Positions 13,868 through 21,241 of a stretch of DNA of 21,241 nucleotides are shown in pieces. The stretch is from assembly GCA_002477905.1 (NCBI GenBank), contig DLLB01000019.1, positions 1-21,241 of the forward strand, written 5' to 3'. The position numbers were made by a program, and so were the translations under genes. Numbering within the stretch: position 1 is the stretch's first letter; every line of letters starts with the position of its first letter. The notes under the pieces were generated by a model. That model saw nothing but the letters and a program-made list of their open reading frames with translations, did no database searches and had not been told where the DNA came from. Source of the stretch: Clostridiales bacterium UBA7573 (GTDB lineage: Bacteria > Bacillota > Clostridia > Oscillospirales > CAG-272).

Positions 13868-15007
13868 ATGAAAACCATACTTGCAGTTCTCGGCACCCGT
13901 CCGGAAGCCATCAAAATGGCTCCGGTGATTTTAGAGCTTCAAAAACAGGCGGCTTTCCAAACGGAAGTCTGCTTCACCGGTCAGCACGGCGAAATTGCGG
14001 AGGAAGTGCTGGACACCTTCCGCATCGCTCCGAAATTCCGCCTGCACATTCGGGCAGATCACAGTAGTCTTGCCTCCCTGTCTGCCGCCATGTTGACCAC
14101 ATTTCCGCAGGTGCTGGATGCTTGCCAGCCGGACCTTGTATTGGTACACGGGGATACGCTCAGCGCGTTCTGCGCGGCACTGTGCTGTTTTTACGCGAAA
14201 ATTCCGATCGCGCACATTGAAGCCGGATTGCGCACCTATCGTCTGGACGCGCCGTTTCCGGAAGAATGGAATCGACGCGCCATCGGAATCCTTGCCGCGC
14301 TGCACTTTGCACCGACGGAAGCGGCGGCACAAAACCTTTTTGCAGAGGGAACGGATCCAAGCGCCGTGTTGGTCACGGGGAACACCGGTTTAGACGCGCT
14401 CCGTCTCACCCTCTCTGACACCGCTTCTTTGCCGCCTGACGCCTTTACGGGGCATCCGCTCCTGCTGTTGACCGCGCATCGCAGAGAAAATCAAGGCGCG
14501 GCGTTAGAGTCGATCTTTGCGGGCGTAAAACAAGTCTGTGCGGCGTTTCCCGCGGTGCGGGTATGTTATCCGGTGCATCCGAATCCCGCCATCGGCAAAG
14601 CGGCACACGCGGCGTTTGCCGACCTTGCCGCCGTCACGCTGTGCGCGCCGCTTCCGGTACGCGCCTTTCATCAGTTGCTTGCCCGTTCTACGCTGGTTCT
14701 GACGGACAGCGGCGGCTTGCAGGAGGAAGCGTCCTTTTTACACAAGCCCGTTTTGATTCTTCGGGAAGAAACGGAGCGTCCGGAAGGCGTGGTAAGCGGC
14801 GGTTTGCAGGTCGTTGGAACCCAAGCCGATGCAATCTTTCGCGCCTGCAAAACGCTTCTCACGGATGACACCGCTTATCAGGCAATGGCACATGCTCCCT
14901 GTCCCTACGGCGACGGGCACGCCGCCGCGCGCATCTGCGACGGCATGCGCCGCTTTTTTGAAAATACACGCTATACGGGAAAAAAGAGCGGAGAACGAAC
15001 CTCTTAA
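13868..15007 (+). CDS. wecB: UDP-N-acetylglucosamine 2-epimerase (non-hydrolysing)
   Basis: A 379-residue enzyme that interconverts UDP-GlcNAc and UDP-ManNAc, supplying ManNAc for teichoic-acid linkage units or surface polysaccharides in the cytoplasm. The family blocks are all present: LGTRPEAIKMAPVI (residues 8-21), CFTGQH, LVHGDT (92-97), AHIEAGLRTYR, PFPEEWNRR, LLTAHRREN and TDSGGLQEEASFLHKPVL, followed by REETERPEG. Length is normal for the family (WecB/MnaA). Start ATG follows ACGGAGGA with good spacing. No other surface-polysaccharide genes lie around it. A lipase-like gene follows on the same strand after 97 bases; whether they share a transcript is unclear. Confidence 0.95.
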   Translation: MKTILAVLGTRPEAIKMAPVILELQKQAAFQTEVCFTGQHGEIAEEVLDTFRIAPKFRLHIRADHSSLASLSAAMLTTFPQVLDACQPDLVLVHGDTLSAFCAALCCFYAKIPIAHIEAGLRTYRLDAPFPEEWNRRAIGILAALHFAPTEAAAQNLFAEGTDPSAVLVTGNTGLDALRLTLSDTASLPPDAFTGHPLLLLTAHRRENQGAALESIFAGVKQVCAAFPAVRVCYPVHPNPAIGKAAHAAFADLAAVTLCAPLPVRAFHQLLARSTLVLTDSGGLQEEASFLHKPVLILREETERPEGVVSGGLQVVGTQADAIFRACKTLLTDDTAYQAMAHAPCPYGDGHAAARICDGMRRFFENTRYTGKKSGERTS

Positions 15008-15104
15008 TACGCGTCCTTCCTTGCCTTTGACCGCCGCCCTGCAACTCACCCTTTTCATTCTTTTGCATAAGATACAAAAGAACGGTTTTGAGAGGATGAG
15101 AAAC

Positions 15105-15803
15105 ATGCGGCGGGACGCTTTATTTGAAGCCTGTTGTAATCTGCCTTACCGGCATGTGGAAGCGGACGGGGACTTTGCTGTTCGCTATGGACAAAATCAA
15201 TTTGGCGAACGGATCCTGTATTTGTTTTTTGAATGCTCCAACGGCAAAGCGGATTGGAAAAACAATTTGGATTTTCCGGCAAAGCCGTATCGGGATATGG
15301 GGATTCTCTGGTTTTGTCACCGCGGATTTCTAAGGGTTTGGAAAGCCATTGAGCCTTACCTCTTGGAAATCGTCGGTGCGGAGGACATTCGCGGCATCGT
15401 CATCACCGGTTACAGTCACGGCGCGGCACTCGCCATGCTCGCACACGAATACTGCTGGTTTCACCGTCCGGATCTACGGTGCAGACTGTGCGGGTTCGGG
15501 TTTGGATGTCCCCGCTGTTACTTCGGCTTTTTTGTCAAACCGGCGTTACGCGTGCGGTGGGAACATTTTTATCCCATCCGCAACGCGGAAGATCTGGTCA
15601 CGCACATGCCGCCGCGGCTGTTCGGATTCGTGCATTGCCATCCCGTCATACAAGTCGGGGAGGGGAGCGTCAAAAGCAGAATTGACGCGCATCGTCCGGA
15701 ATACTACCGCGCAAGGTGGCAGGAACTCTGTGCCCCTGCATCTGTGCAATCCGTTTTTTGGCAGCAATATCTGCCGACCTGGCGGGAATTGTTTGAAGCA
15801 TAA
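15105..15803 (+). CDS. Class 3 lipase-like alpha/beta hydrolase
   Basis: A 232-residue protein with a class-3 lipase pattern. The nucleophile elbow is GYSHG (Ser104) in IVITGYSHGAALAML, followed by a candidate Asp163 in RNAEDLVTHMP and His196 in DAHRPEYY, in the order and spacing of a Ser-Asp-His triad. The strand GILWFCHRGFLRVW before the elbow matches the family's substrate-side helix region. It has no signal peptide, so it is probably cytoplasmic. ATG 15105 is preferred because GAGAGGA lies about nine bases upstream; ATG 15096 abuts that site. A dyad (TTCTTTTG at 15058-15065, CAAAAGAA at 15075-15082) lies just upstream. The stop codon is inside the terminator stem. Substrate unknown; an esterase on a small lipid or polymer is possible. 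Confidence 0.8.
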   Translation: MRRDALFEACCNLPYRHVEADGDFAVRYGQNQFGERILYLFFECSNGKADWKNNLDFPAKPYRDMGILWFCHRGFLRVWKAIEPYLLEIVGAEDIRGIVITGYSHGAALAMLAHEYCWFHRPDLRCRLCGFGFGCPRCYFGFFVKPALRVRWEHFYPIRNAEDLVTHMPPRLFGFVHCHPVIQVGEGSVKSRIDAHRPEYYRARWQELCAPASVQSVFWQQYLPTWRELFEA

Positions 15804-15831
15804 AGGGCAGACATTTCGTCTGCCCTTTATG
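15799..15831. terminator. Bidirectional terminator overlapping the lipase stop codon
   Basis: A perfect 14-bp stem CATAAAGGGCAGAC / GTCTGCCCTTTATG (15799-15812 with 15818-15831) with a five-base loop. The TAA stop of the lipase-like gene (15801-15803) is inside the left arm. The convergent nadE ends at 15847. T-runs are short, GTTTGC on plus. Confidence 0.78.
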
Positions 15832-15846
15832 TTTGCAAAAATAAAT

Positions 15847-17772
15847 TTACTGCGCCGTCTGTAAAAGTGTTTCGATCTGCGCAAGCCAAAGCTGTGCCGA
15901 CGCGTCGCTTGGCATCCGGAAATCGCCGCGCGGCGAAAGCGTCACGCTTCCCACCTTAGGACCGTCCGGCAGACACGAACGTTTGAACTGCTGAACAAAG
16001 AACCGCCGGAAAAAGATCTGCAACCATTTCCCTATGGTTTTAGAATCGTATTCCTCACCAAACGCATAACGGGCAAGCCGATAAATCTTTTTCGGCTCCA
16101 TTCCGTAGCGGATAAAGTAATACAGGAAGAAATCGTGCAACTCATACGGTCCGACCAGATCTTCCGTTTTTTGCAGAATGGTATTCCCGTCTGCCGGCAG
16201 AAGCTCCGGACTGACCGGCGTATCCAAAATATCCAGTAAAACTCCGGAAAGCGCCTCGTCCTTGCAGGAAGCCGCGTAGTAACGCACTACATGGCGCACC
16301 AGCGTCTTCGGGACCGAAGCGTTTACACCGTACATGGACATATGATCCCCGTTATACGTCGCCCAACCGAGCGCCAACTCGCTGAGATCGCCGGTGCCAA
16401 CCACCATACCGCCCGTGCGGTTGGAAAGATCCATCAAAACCTGCGTCCGTTCCCTTGCCTGCGCGTTTTCATACGTCACATCGTGATTTTCTTCCGGCTG
16501 TGCAATATCGCGCAAATGCACCCGCACCGCGTCCGCGATCGGTACGCAGGAGAATGTGACGCCAAGCAAGTTACACAGCTGTTCCGCGTTCCCGCGGGTA
16601 CGCGCAGTTGTGCCAAAGCACGGCATTGTCACGGCAAGAACATCCGTATGCGGGCGATGCAACAGATCCATCGCGCGCACCGCCACAAGCAAGGCAAGGC
16701 AGGAATCCAACCCACCGGAGATCCCGATTACCGCCGTTTTGGCATGCGCGTGAGAAAGCCGCTTGGCAAGCCCGTTTGCCTGCATTTGTAAAATCGTGTC
16801 GCATCGTGCGTCCAGTTCTGCCTGTGCAGAAGGAACAAACGGATTTTTCGCCACAGGACGGGTGAGAACGGTATCGGTGAGCGGCATGGAAAACCAGCAG
16901 ACCGTATAGCCAACGGGAGGAACTCGTTCCGCAGTATTCATGCGGCTTCGCTCCCGCGTCAGCTTTTCCACATCCACTTCGGTGCAGACCATCCGGTTTG
17001 CAAACAGGGAACTTTCCGTCAGAATCGCGCCGTTTTCCGCGATCAGATCATGTCCGGCAAACACCATATCTGTGGTGGATTCCCCATCGCCCGCATCTGC
17101 ATACACATATGCGGAAAGTGTCCGCGCGCTGTGCGCCGATACCAACATCCGGCGGTATTCGCTTTTTCCGATCGTTTCATCGCTTGCGGAAAGGTTGCCG
17201 AGAACCGTCGCTCCTGCGGCGGCATGAGAAACAGAGGGCGGACAGGCAACCCACAAATCCTCGCAAATCTCCAGCGCGATGGTAAACGCCGGCAGTTCCC
17301 GACAGGAAAACAACAGGTTGGTGCCAAACGGATAGCGTTTTCCGCGCAGTTCCACCGTTTGATTTTCAGCAGGAGCGGGCGTAAAATGCCGCAATTCATA
17401 GAATTCCTGATAATTCGGCAAATGCCGTTTCGGAACAAATCCCAAGATCTCTCCGCGATACAGCATCGCAGCACAGTTATAAAGTTTCCCTTCCTGTGCA
17501 AGCGGCAATCCGACAGCAAGAAGCAAGGGAAGATCGGCTGTCTCTTTGGCAACCCAAAACAGTGCATCCACCGCACCATTCTGCAAGGTCGTCTGCAAGA
17601 ACAGATCGCCGCAGGTATATGCGGTGAGTCCGAGTTCCGGCAAAACCAGCAGTTTGGCACCTGCCGCCGCCGCTTCTCTTGCCAACGCCGCACTTTGCGC
17701 GGCGTTATAAGCACAATCCGCCACCCGTACTGTCGGCGTTGCCGCCGCAAGTTTTACAAATCCGTCTTTCAT
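15847..17772 (-). CDS. nadE: Glutamine-dependent NAD+ synthetase
   Basis: A 641-residue two-domain enzyme that makes NAD+ from nicotinic acid adenine dinucleotide, the last step of NAD biosynthesis, in the cytoplasm. The N-terminal nitrilase-type glutaminase domain has the Glu46-Lys115-Cys170 triad in LPELGLTAYTCGDLF, PKRHLPNYQEFYE and LEICEDLW. The C-terminal synthetase domain begins with the ATP pyrophosphatase motif SGGLDS at residues 352-357 and continues with GTGDLSELALGW. Length fits the glutaminase-fused form. AAAGGAA precedes the start by nine bases. It is the last gene of pfp-hisS-nadE, 97 bases after hisS, and ends before a shared terminator. Confidence 0.96.
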   Translation of the reverse strand: MKDGFVKLAAATPTVRVADCAYNAAQSAALAREAAAAGAKLLVLPELGLTAYTCGDLFLQTTLQNGAVDALFWVAKETADLPLLLAVGLPLAQEGKLYNCAAMLYRGEILGFVPKRHLPNYQEFYELRHFTPAPAENQTVELRGKRYPFGTNLLFSCRELPAFTIALEICEDLWVACPPSVSHAAAGATVLGNLSASDETIGKSEYRRMLVSAHSARTLSAYVYADAGDGESTTDMVFAGHDLIAENGAILTESSLFANRMVCTEVDVEKLTRERSRMNTAERVPPVGYTVCWFSMPLTDTVLTRPVAKNPFVPSAQAELDARCDTILQMQANGLAKRLSHAHAKTAVIGISGGLDSCLALLVAVRAMDLLHRPHTDVLAVTMPCFGTTARTRGNAEQLCNLLGVTFSCVPIADAVRVHLRDIAQPEENHDVTYENAQARERTQVLMDLSNRTGGMVVGTGDLSELALGWATYNGDHMSMYGVNASVPKTLVRHVVRYYAASCKDEALSGVLLDILDTPVSPELLPADGNTILQKTEDLVGPYELHDFFLYYFIRYGMEPKKIYRLARYAFGEEYDSKTIGKWLQIFFRRFFVQQFKRSCLPDGPKVGSVTLSPRGDFRMPSDASAQLWLAQIETLLQTAQ

Positions 17773-17869
17773 AAAAGCGCATTCCTTTCCCGTTTTTTAT
17801 GGGGTGCGTCCGCTACGTTTTCGCGTCTGCCGGCAAGCTGCGGATCATCGTACCCGATTTTCATCCGGA

Positions 17870-19123
17870 TCAATGGGTTTGCAGATAAGAAACCAACTCT
17901 CCGAATGCCATTTCGCTCTGCGTGCTGTCTGTCATGTTGCGCAACTGTGCGCGTCCGCTTTCCAATTCGCTGTCTCCGATAATCAGCGTATATGCCGCAC
18001 CGAGTTTGTTTGCATATTTCATTTGGGCTTTCAGGCTTCTGCCCATCACATCGCATTCCGCATACATCCCTGCCGCGCGAAGCTCTGCCGCAAGTTCGGA
18101 CGCTTTGATCGCCGCCGCTTCTCCCATAGACGCGAGATAGACCTTCGGCGTCGTTTTTCCCTCCGGAAGTTCTCCGGCTTCTTTCAGTGCAAGCAGCAAT
18201 CGTGTAATACCGGCGGCAAATCCGATCGCAGGCAATGCCGGACCGCCCAGTTCCTCAATCAATCCGTCATATCTGCCGCCGCCGCAAACCGTACTTTGCG
18301 CACCGATGATGGGACAGATGAATTCAAACACCGTGCGGGTATAATAATCCAGTCCACGCACGATCTTCGGATCGATCTCATAGGGAATTTTCATTGCGGT
18401 CAGCGCATTCTCTAATGTATGCAGATGCGTTTTGCAATCGTCGCACAAATGGTCGATGGTTTTCGGCGCGTTTGCCGCGATCTTGGAACAGATCGGGCTC
18501 TTGCAATCCAGAATCCGTAAAGGATTGGTGTGCAGGCGTCCGCGGCAGGTTTCGCAAAGCTCCGTTTCATGCGCTTCGAAATAGTCGGTCAGCGCTTGAC
18601 GATATTGAGGGCGGCAATGCTTACAACCGATGGAGTTGATATGCAGGCTGACCTTTTGAATGCCGATCTCCCGAATGAAAGTATCGGCAAACGCGATCAT
18701 ATTCGCGTCGGCAAGTGGGGAATCCGAGCCGTACATTTCTGCACCGAACTGGAAAAATTCCCGGCTTCTGCCCGCCTGTGGTTTTTCATAGCGGAAACAG
18801 TTAATCAGATAGTACGCCTTAATCGGCATCGTGTCGGAGCAACGCCCGTTTTCGATCAGGCATCGGGCAAGCGACGCGGTTCCCTCCGGACGGAGCGTCA
18901 TGCTTCTGCCATCCCGATCGGTGAACGTGTACATTTCCTTTTGTACCACATCCGTGGTATCGCCCACACCGCGTTGAAACAACTCGGTACCCTCAAAGGT
19001 CGGGGTGCGGAATTCCCCAAAGCCAAAACGCTCGGCAACCTCGCGCGCCTTGTTTTCAATTTTGTGCCAACCTGCCATTTCCTCCGGCAAGATGTCAAAG
19101 GTCCCTCTCGGTTTCTGTATCAT
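17870..19123 (-). CDS. hisS: Histidyl-tRNA synthetase
   Basis: A 417-residue class II aminoacyl-tRNA synthetase charging tRNA-His. The N terminus KPRGTFDILPEE and motif 2 region (CFRYEKPQAGRSREFFQFGAE) are clear. The HisRS-specific block RGLDYYTRTVFE, then GGGRYDGLIEELGG, and motif 3 with GFAAGITRLLLAL follow. The insertion carries paired cysteines (CKHC, CETC, LCDDC), as in many HisRS of this type. The C-terminal anticodon domain ends with residues EMAFGELVSYL. ATG 19123 is preferred because AAAGGG lies nine bases upstream; the alternative TTG at 19132 would abut it. pfp lies 38 bases upstream, so they probably share a transcript. Pairing with pfp is not functionally obvious. Confidence 0.97.
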   Translation of the reverse strand: MIQKPRGTFDILPEEMAGWHKIENKAREVAERFGFGEFRTPTFEGTELFQRGVGDTTDVVQKEMYTFTDRDGRSMTLRPEGTASLARCLIENGRCSDTMPIKAYYLINCFRYEKPQAGRSREFFQFGAEMYGSDSPLADANMIAFADTFIREIGIQKVSLHINSIGCKHCRPQYRQALTDYFEAHETELCETCRGRLHTNPLRILDCKSPICSKIAANAPKTIDHLCDDCKTHLHTLENALTAMKIPYEIDPKIVRGLDYYTRTVFEFICPIIGAQSTVCGGGRYDGLIEELGGPALPAIGFAAGITRLLLALKEAGELPEGKTTPKVYLASMGEAAAIKASELAAELRAAGMYAECDVMGRSLKAQMKYANKLGAAYTLIIGDSELESGRAQLRNMTDSTQSEMAFGELVSYLQTH

Positions 19124-19161
19124 ACTATCCAACCCTTTCTGCTTGAAAATCTGTCTTTTGG

Positions 19162-20394
19162 TTATCGCAGGATAAAGTGCTTCGGCAAGCCGTTTTCATA
19201 TTGCAGTGCCGGTTCGCCCTGAATCAGCGGGAGCAGATATGCCACGCCCGCATCCGTAATCTGGTTCCCTGCGGCATTAATAAATGCGTCCGGCACATAG
19301 CGAACGCGGTTTGCGATCTCCTCAATGGCTTTCGGAACCGTGTCGCATGCATATGCCCCGGTCCGGCGAACAAAGCACATCATTTTTCCGCTTTCGCCCG
19401 CACAAGCAGCCACGACGGCAGCCTGTCCGACTTGCACGGATTCTCTTAAATCCGTCTCCGACGCGAAATGTGCCGCGCACCGTTGCAGGATGTTCAATTC
19501 CACCGAACGCACCTTGCATCCGATCTCCCGTTTGACCGCGTGTTCCAATGCTTTCCCGGTCCCCGCCAGATACTGATGTCCGAACACATCCGTCACGCCG
19601 TTCTGTGTGCTCGCGCCGACGTAAGTTCCGTCTTGGGTGCGGATTCCCTCCGATACGGCGACTACAACATTCGGATGTTTCTGCAAAGCGGCTTTCACAT
19701 CCGCAAAAAACGCTTCATAGGAAAAAGGACGCTCCGGCAGATAAATCAGATCGGGGCAAACCCCATAGACGGCGCGTGGCAAAGCCGCGGCGGCTGTGAG
19801 CCATCCGGCATCGCGCCCCATGATTTCCACGATGGTGACTGCCGGAACGGTATACACCGCGCAGTCACGCAAAATCTCCGCCACAGACGCGGCAATGTAT
19901 TTCGCGGCAGAGCCGTAGCCGGGCGTATGATCCGTCCCCTCTACGTCATTGTCAATGGTTTTCGGCACACCCATTACGCAGATTTCATAATCATGCGCTT
20001 TCGCGTAGGCATAAACCTTTGCCACAGTATCCATGGAATCATTGCCGCCGATGTAAAAGAAATAACGGATATTATGTGCACGGAAAAAAGAAAACAACGC
20101 TTCATACACCGCATCGTCCGTACCGAGTTTCGGCAACTTTTTGCGGCAGGAGCCGAGCGCAGCCGCCGGCGTATGGGAAAGCAGTTCCAGCTGTTCTTCG
20201 GTGTGACAGCTTGCAAGCAAATCACAAATATCGTCCTTCAGCATTCCTTCCACGCCGTGAAACGCCCCGTACAGGGTTTCGATCTGCGCACAGGCAAGGC
20301 ATCCGCGTATCACGCCTGCAAGAGACGCATTGATTGCGGCGGTCGGCCCGCCAGACTGTCCGACGATGGCATTGCCGCGAAGTTGCTCTTTCAT
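19162..20394 (-). CDS. pfp: 6-phosphofructokinase, diphosphate-dependent type (PFP)
   Basis: A 410-residue phosphofructokinase. The N terminus carries AIVGQSGGPTAAINASLAG. The phosphoryl-donor site reads GGNDS (residues 116-120) and the catalytic loop PKTIDND (144-150, Asp148 as base). In ATP-dependent enzymes these read GGDGS and PGTIDND; the Asp119 and Lys145 here are the residues I associate with PPi use, so the enzyme most likely makes fructose 1,6-bisphosphate reversibly from PPi. MGRDAGWL (192-199) and a long C-terminal region follow. ATG 20394 has GGAG six bases upstream; ATG 20406 is the alternative start, with only a weak site. It heads pfp-hisS-nadE from a consensus promoter at 20449-20477. 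Confidence 0.9.
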   Translation of the reverse strand: MKEQLRGNAIVGQSGGPTAAINASLAGVIRGCLACAQIETLYGAFHGVEGMLKDDICDLLASCHTEEQLELLSHTPAAALGSCRKKLPKLGTDDAVYEALFSFFRAHNIRYFFYIGGNDSMDTVAKVYAYAKAHDYEICVMGVPKTIDNDVEGTDHTPGYGSAAKYIAASVAEILRDCAVYTVPAVTIVEIMGRDAGWLTAAAALPRAVYGVCPDLIYLPERPFSYEAFFADVKAALQKHPNVVVAVSEGIRTQDGTYVGASTQNGVTDVFGHQYLAGTGKALEHAVKREIGCKVRSVELNILQRCAAHFASETDLRESVQVGQAAVVAACAGESGKMMCFVRRTGAYACDTVPKAIEEIANRVRYVPDAFINAAGNQITDAGVAYLLPLIQGEPALQYENGLPKHFILR

Positions 20395-20448
20395 AGGATT
20401 CTCCATTTCTTTTTCCGTTCATTCCCGTTTGTTTTGAATAACTGTTTT

Positions 20449-20477
20449 ATTATAACAAATCTCTGTCCGTTTGTCAA
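20449..20477 (-). promoter_or_regulatory. Consensus promoter of pfp-hisS-nadE
   Basis: On the minus strand a perfect TTGACA (20477-20472), 17-base spacer and perfect TATAAT (20454-20449), with extended -10 TG (TGTTATAAT). The leader is about 48 bases. It suggests strong constitutive expression. Confidence 0.92.
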
Positions 20478-20631
20478 GACTTGCCGCCGTGCGAACGCAG
20501 AAAAATCGGGAATTTTCGCAAAAAACGGCGTGCCATTCCCACGGAAATAACGGGCAACGGGATCCCAAGACATTCTTTTGTTCAAAAGCGCGTATTTTTT
20601 CGCACTTTGCGGGATTTTTCTGCGGGAGCTC
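20478..20631. other. Gene-free stretch between divergent consensus promoters
   Basis: Together with the promoters and leaders this is a 338-base gap without a gene. I see no coding frame of interest. It contains an 11-base perfect inverted repeat (GCAGAAAAATC 20497-20507, GATTTTTCTGC 20613-20623), a nested hairpin CGCCGT/ACGGCG, and the small palindrome CTTTTG-TT-CAAAAG (20575-20588). Function unknown. Confidence 0.5.
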
Positions 20632-20660
20632 TTGACATTGCGGCTGTTTTCGGCTATAAT
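20632..20660 (+). promoter_or_regulatory. Consensus promoter of alaS
   Basis: A perfect TTGACA (20632-20637), 17-base spacer and perfect TATAAT (20655-20660). The leader of about 66 bases ends in GGAGGAG before the start codon. It is too short, and shows no T-box core, for tRNA-dependent control. Confidence 0.93.
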
Positions 20661-20732
20661 AGCAGAAGTTATCCTATACTTTTTATCTTCCGGCAAAACA
20701 TTTGATTTTTCCGGTTTTGGAGGAGCAAAACA

Positions 20733-21241
20733 ATGGAATGGACTTCCTTAAACGATCTGCGTGAAAAATTTCTCTCGTTCTTTGAAAGCAAGGGACATCT
20801 GCGCCTGCCCAGTTTCCCGCTGGTGCCCATCGGAGACAAATCCCTGCTTTTGATCAATTCCGGCATGGCGCCGATGAAAAAATACTTTACCGGCGAGGAA
20901 GAACCCCCGCGGCATCGCGTTACCACCTGTCAGAAATGCATCCGTACACCGGATTTGGAGCGGGTGGGACACACGGCACGCCACGGTACGTTTTTTGAGA
21001 TGCTCGGCAACTTCTCCTTCGGCGATTACTTCAAGCATGAGGCGACCGCCTGGGCGTGGGAGTTCTGCACGAAGGTGCTCGAGATGCCCGCAGATAAAAT
21101 ATATATCAGCGTCTATCAGGACGATGACGAGGCATATGACATCTGGACAAAGGAGCTCGGCGTTTCGCCCGACCATATGGTTCGCCTCGGCAAAGAGGAT
21201 AACTTCTGGGAGCACGGCGCAGGTCCCTGCGGTCCCTGCTC
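20733..21241 (+). CDS. alaS: Alanyl-tRNA synthetase, N-terminal part (runs off the window)
   Basis: The frame runs from ATG 20733, after a GGAGGAG site (20719-20725), to the window end without a stop; 169 codons are visible of an expected ~870-880. The sequence is typical of class IIc AlaRS: LREKFLSFFESKGHLRLPS, LLINSGMAPMKKYFTG, then RVTTCQKCIRTPDLERVG, HTARHGTFFEMLGNFSFGDYF, and the GAGPCGPCS block at the end. This covers the N-terminal part of the aminoacylation domain, including the first catalytic motif. It lies divergent from the pfp operon with its own consensus promoter. From about 20990 the codon choice changes sharply (all Glu GAG, all Leu CTC, all Phe TTC), although the protein remains normal. 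Confidence 0.97.
   Translation, partial: MEWTSLNDLREKFLSFFESKGHLRLPSFPLVPIGDKSLLLINSGMAPMKKYFTGEEEPPRHRVTTCQKCIRTPDLERVGHTARHGTFFEMLGNFSFGDYFKHEATAWAWEFCTKVLEMPADKIYISVYQDDDEAYDIWTKELGVSPDHMVRLGKEDNFWEHGAGPCGPC

Noticed and set aside
20661..20732. Possible T-box riboswitch upstream of alaS
   Set aside because: The leader is only about 66 bases, with no T-box core, specifier stem or terminator.
20748..21215. Open frame of 155 codons on the minus strand over the end of the window
   Set aside because: It is antisense to the clear alaS coding sequence and shows no recognisable protein features.

Overview
The window looks like chromosomal DNA of a low-to-mid GC Bacillota, most likely class Clostridia. 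Supporting signs are strong purine-rich ribosome binding sites, near-consensus sigma-A promoters (two are perfect TTGACA-17-TATAAT), many U-tailed hairpin terminators, a PPi-type phosphofructokinase and the gene types present. I cannot place it to genus. No phage, insertion sequence, CRISPR array or rRNA is visible, and most of it reads as ordinary core genome with two small sugar-related islands.

Layout. 1-500: the end of a small membrane protein gene, a bidirectional terminator and a minus-strand tRNA-Arg(CCG) with its own promoter. 518-3640: an AraC-type regulator divergent from two Gfo/Idh/MocA-type oxidoreductase genes, which looks like a small regulated sugar or polyol locus. 3669-5576: a tsaE-tsaB-rpiB operon (tRNA t6A modification plus ribose-5-phosphate isomerase B). 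5577-6320: a structured intergenic stretch, a zinc-ribbon membrane protein, and a divergent XRE regulator carrying a one-base frameshift. 6326-8726: a MATE efflux pump divergent from a LysR regulator, with overlapping promoters. 8754-13771: a second sugar island with a cytoplasmic GH78-like glycosidase, an AraC regulator and a divergent AraA/FucI-fold sugar isomerase. 13868-15831: a UDP-GlcNAc 2-epimerase and a small class-3 lipase-like hydrolase. 15847-20394 (minus): pfp-hisS-nadE. 20632-end: the start of alaS.

How it fits together. In the two sugar islands, regulator and enzymes share divergent promoter regions, so each regulator probably controls the adjacent enzymes. The second island has a matched direct repeat just upstream of the isomerase promoter that would suit an AraC-type activator. 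Neither island carries a transporter, kinase or aldolase, so their substrates cannot be read from the window.

Most worth a second look: the abrupt codon-usage change inside alaS, the frameshifted XRE gene, the AraC-GH78-isomerase island of unknown substrate, the second Gfo/Idh protein lacking the glycine-rich nucleotide motif, and the structured element at 5577-5711. I found no clear evidence of a wholly new system.
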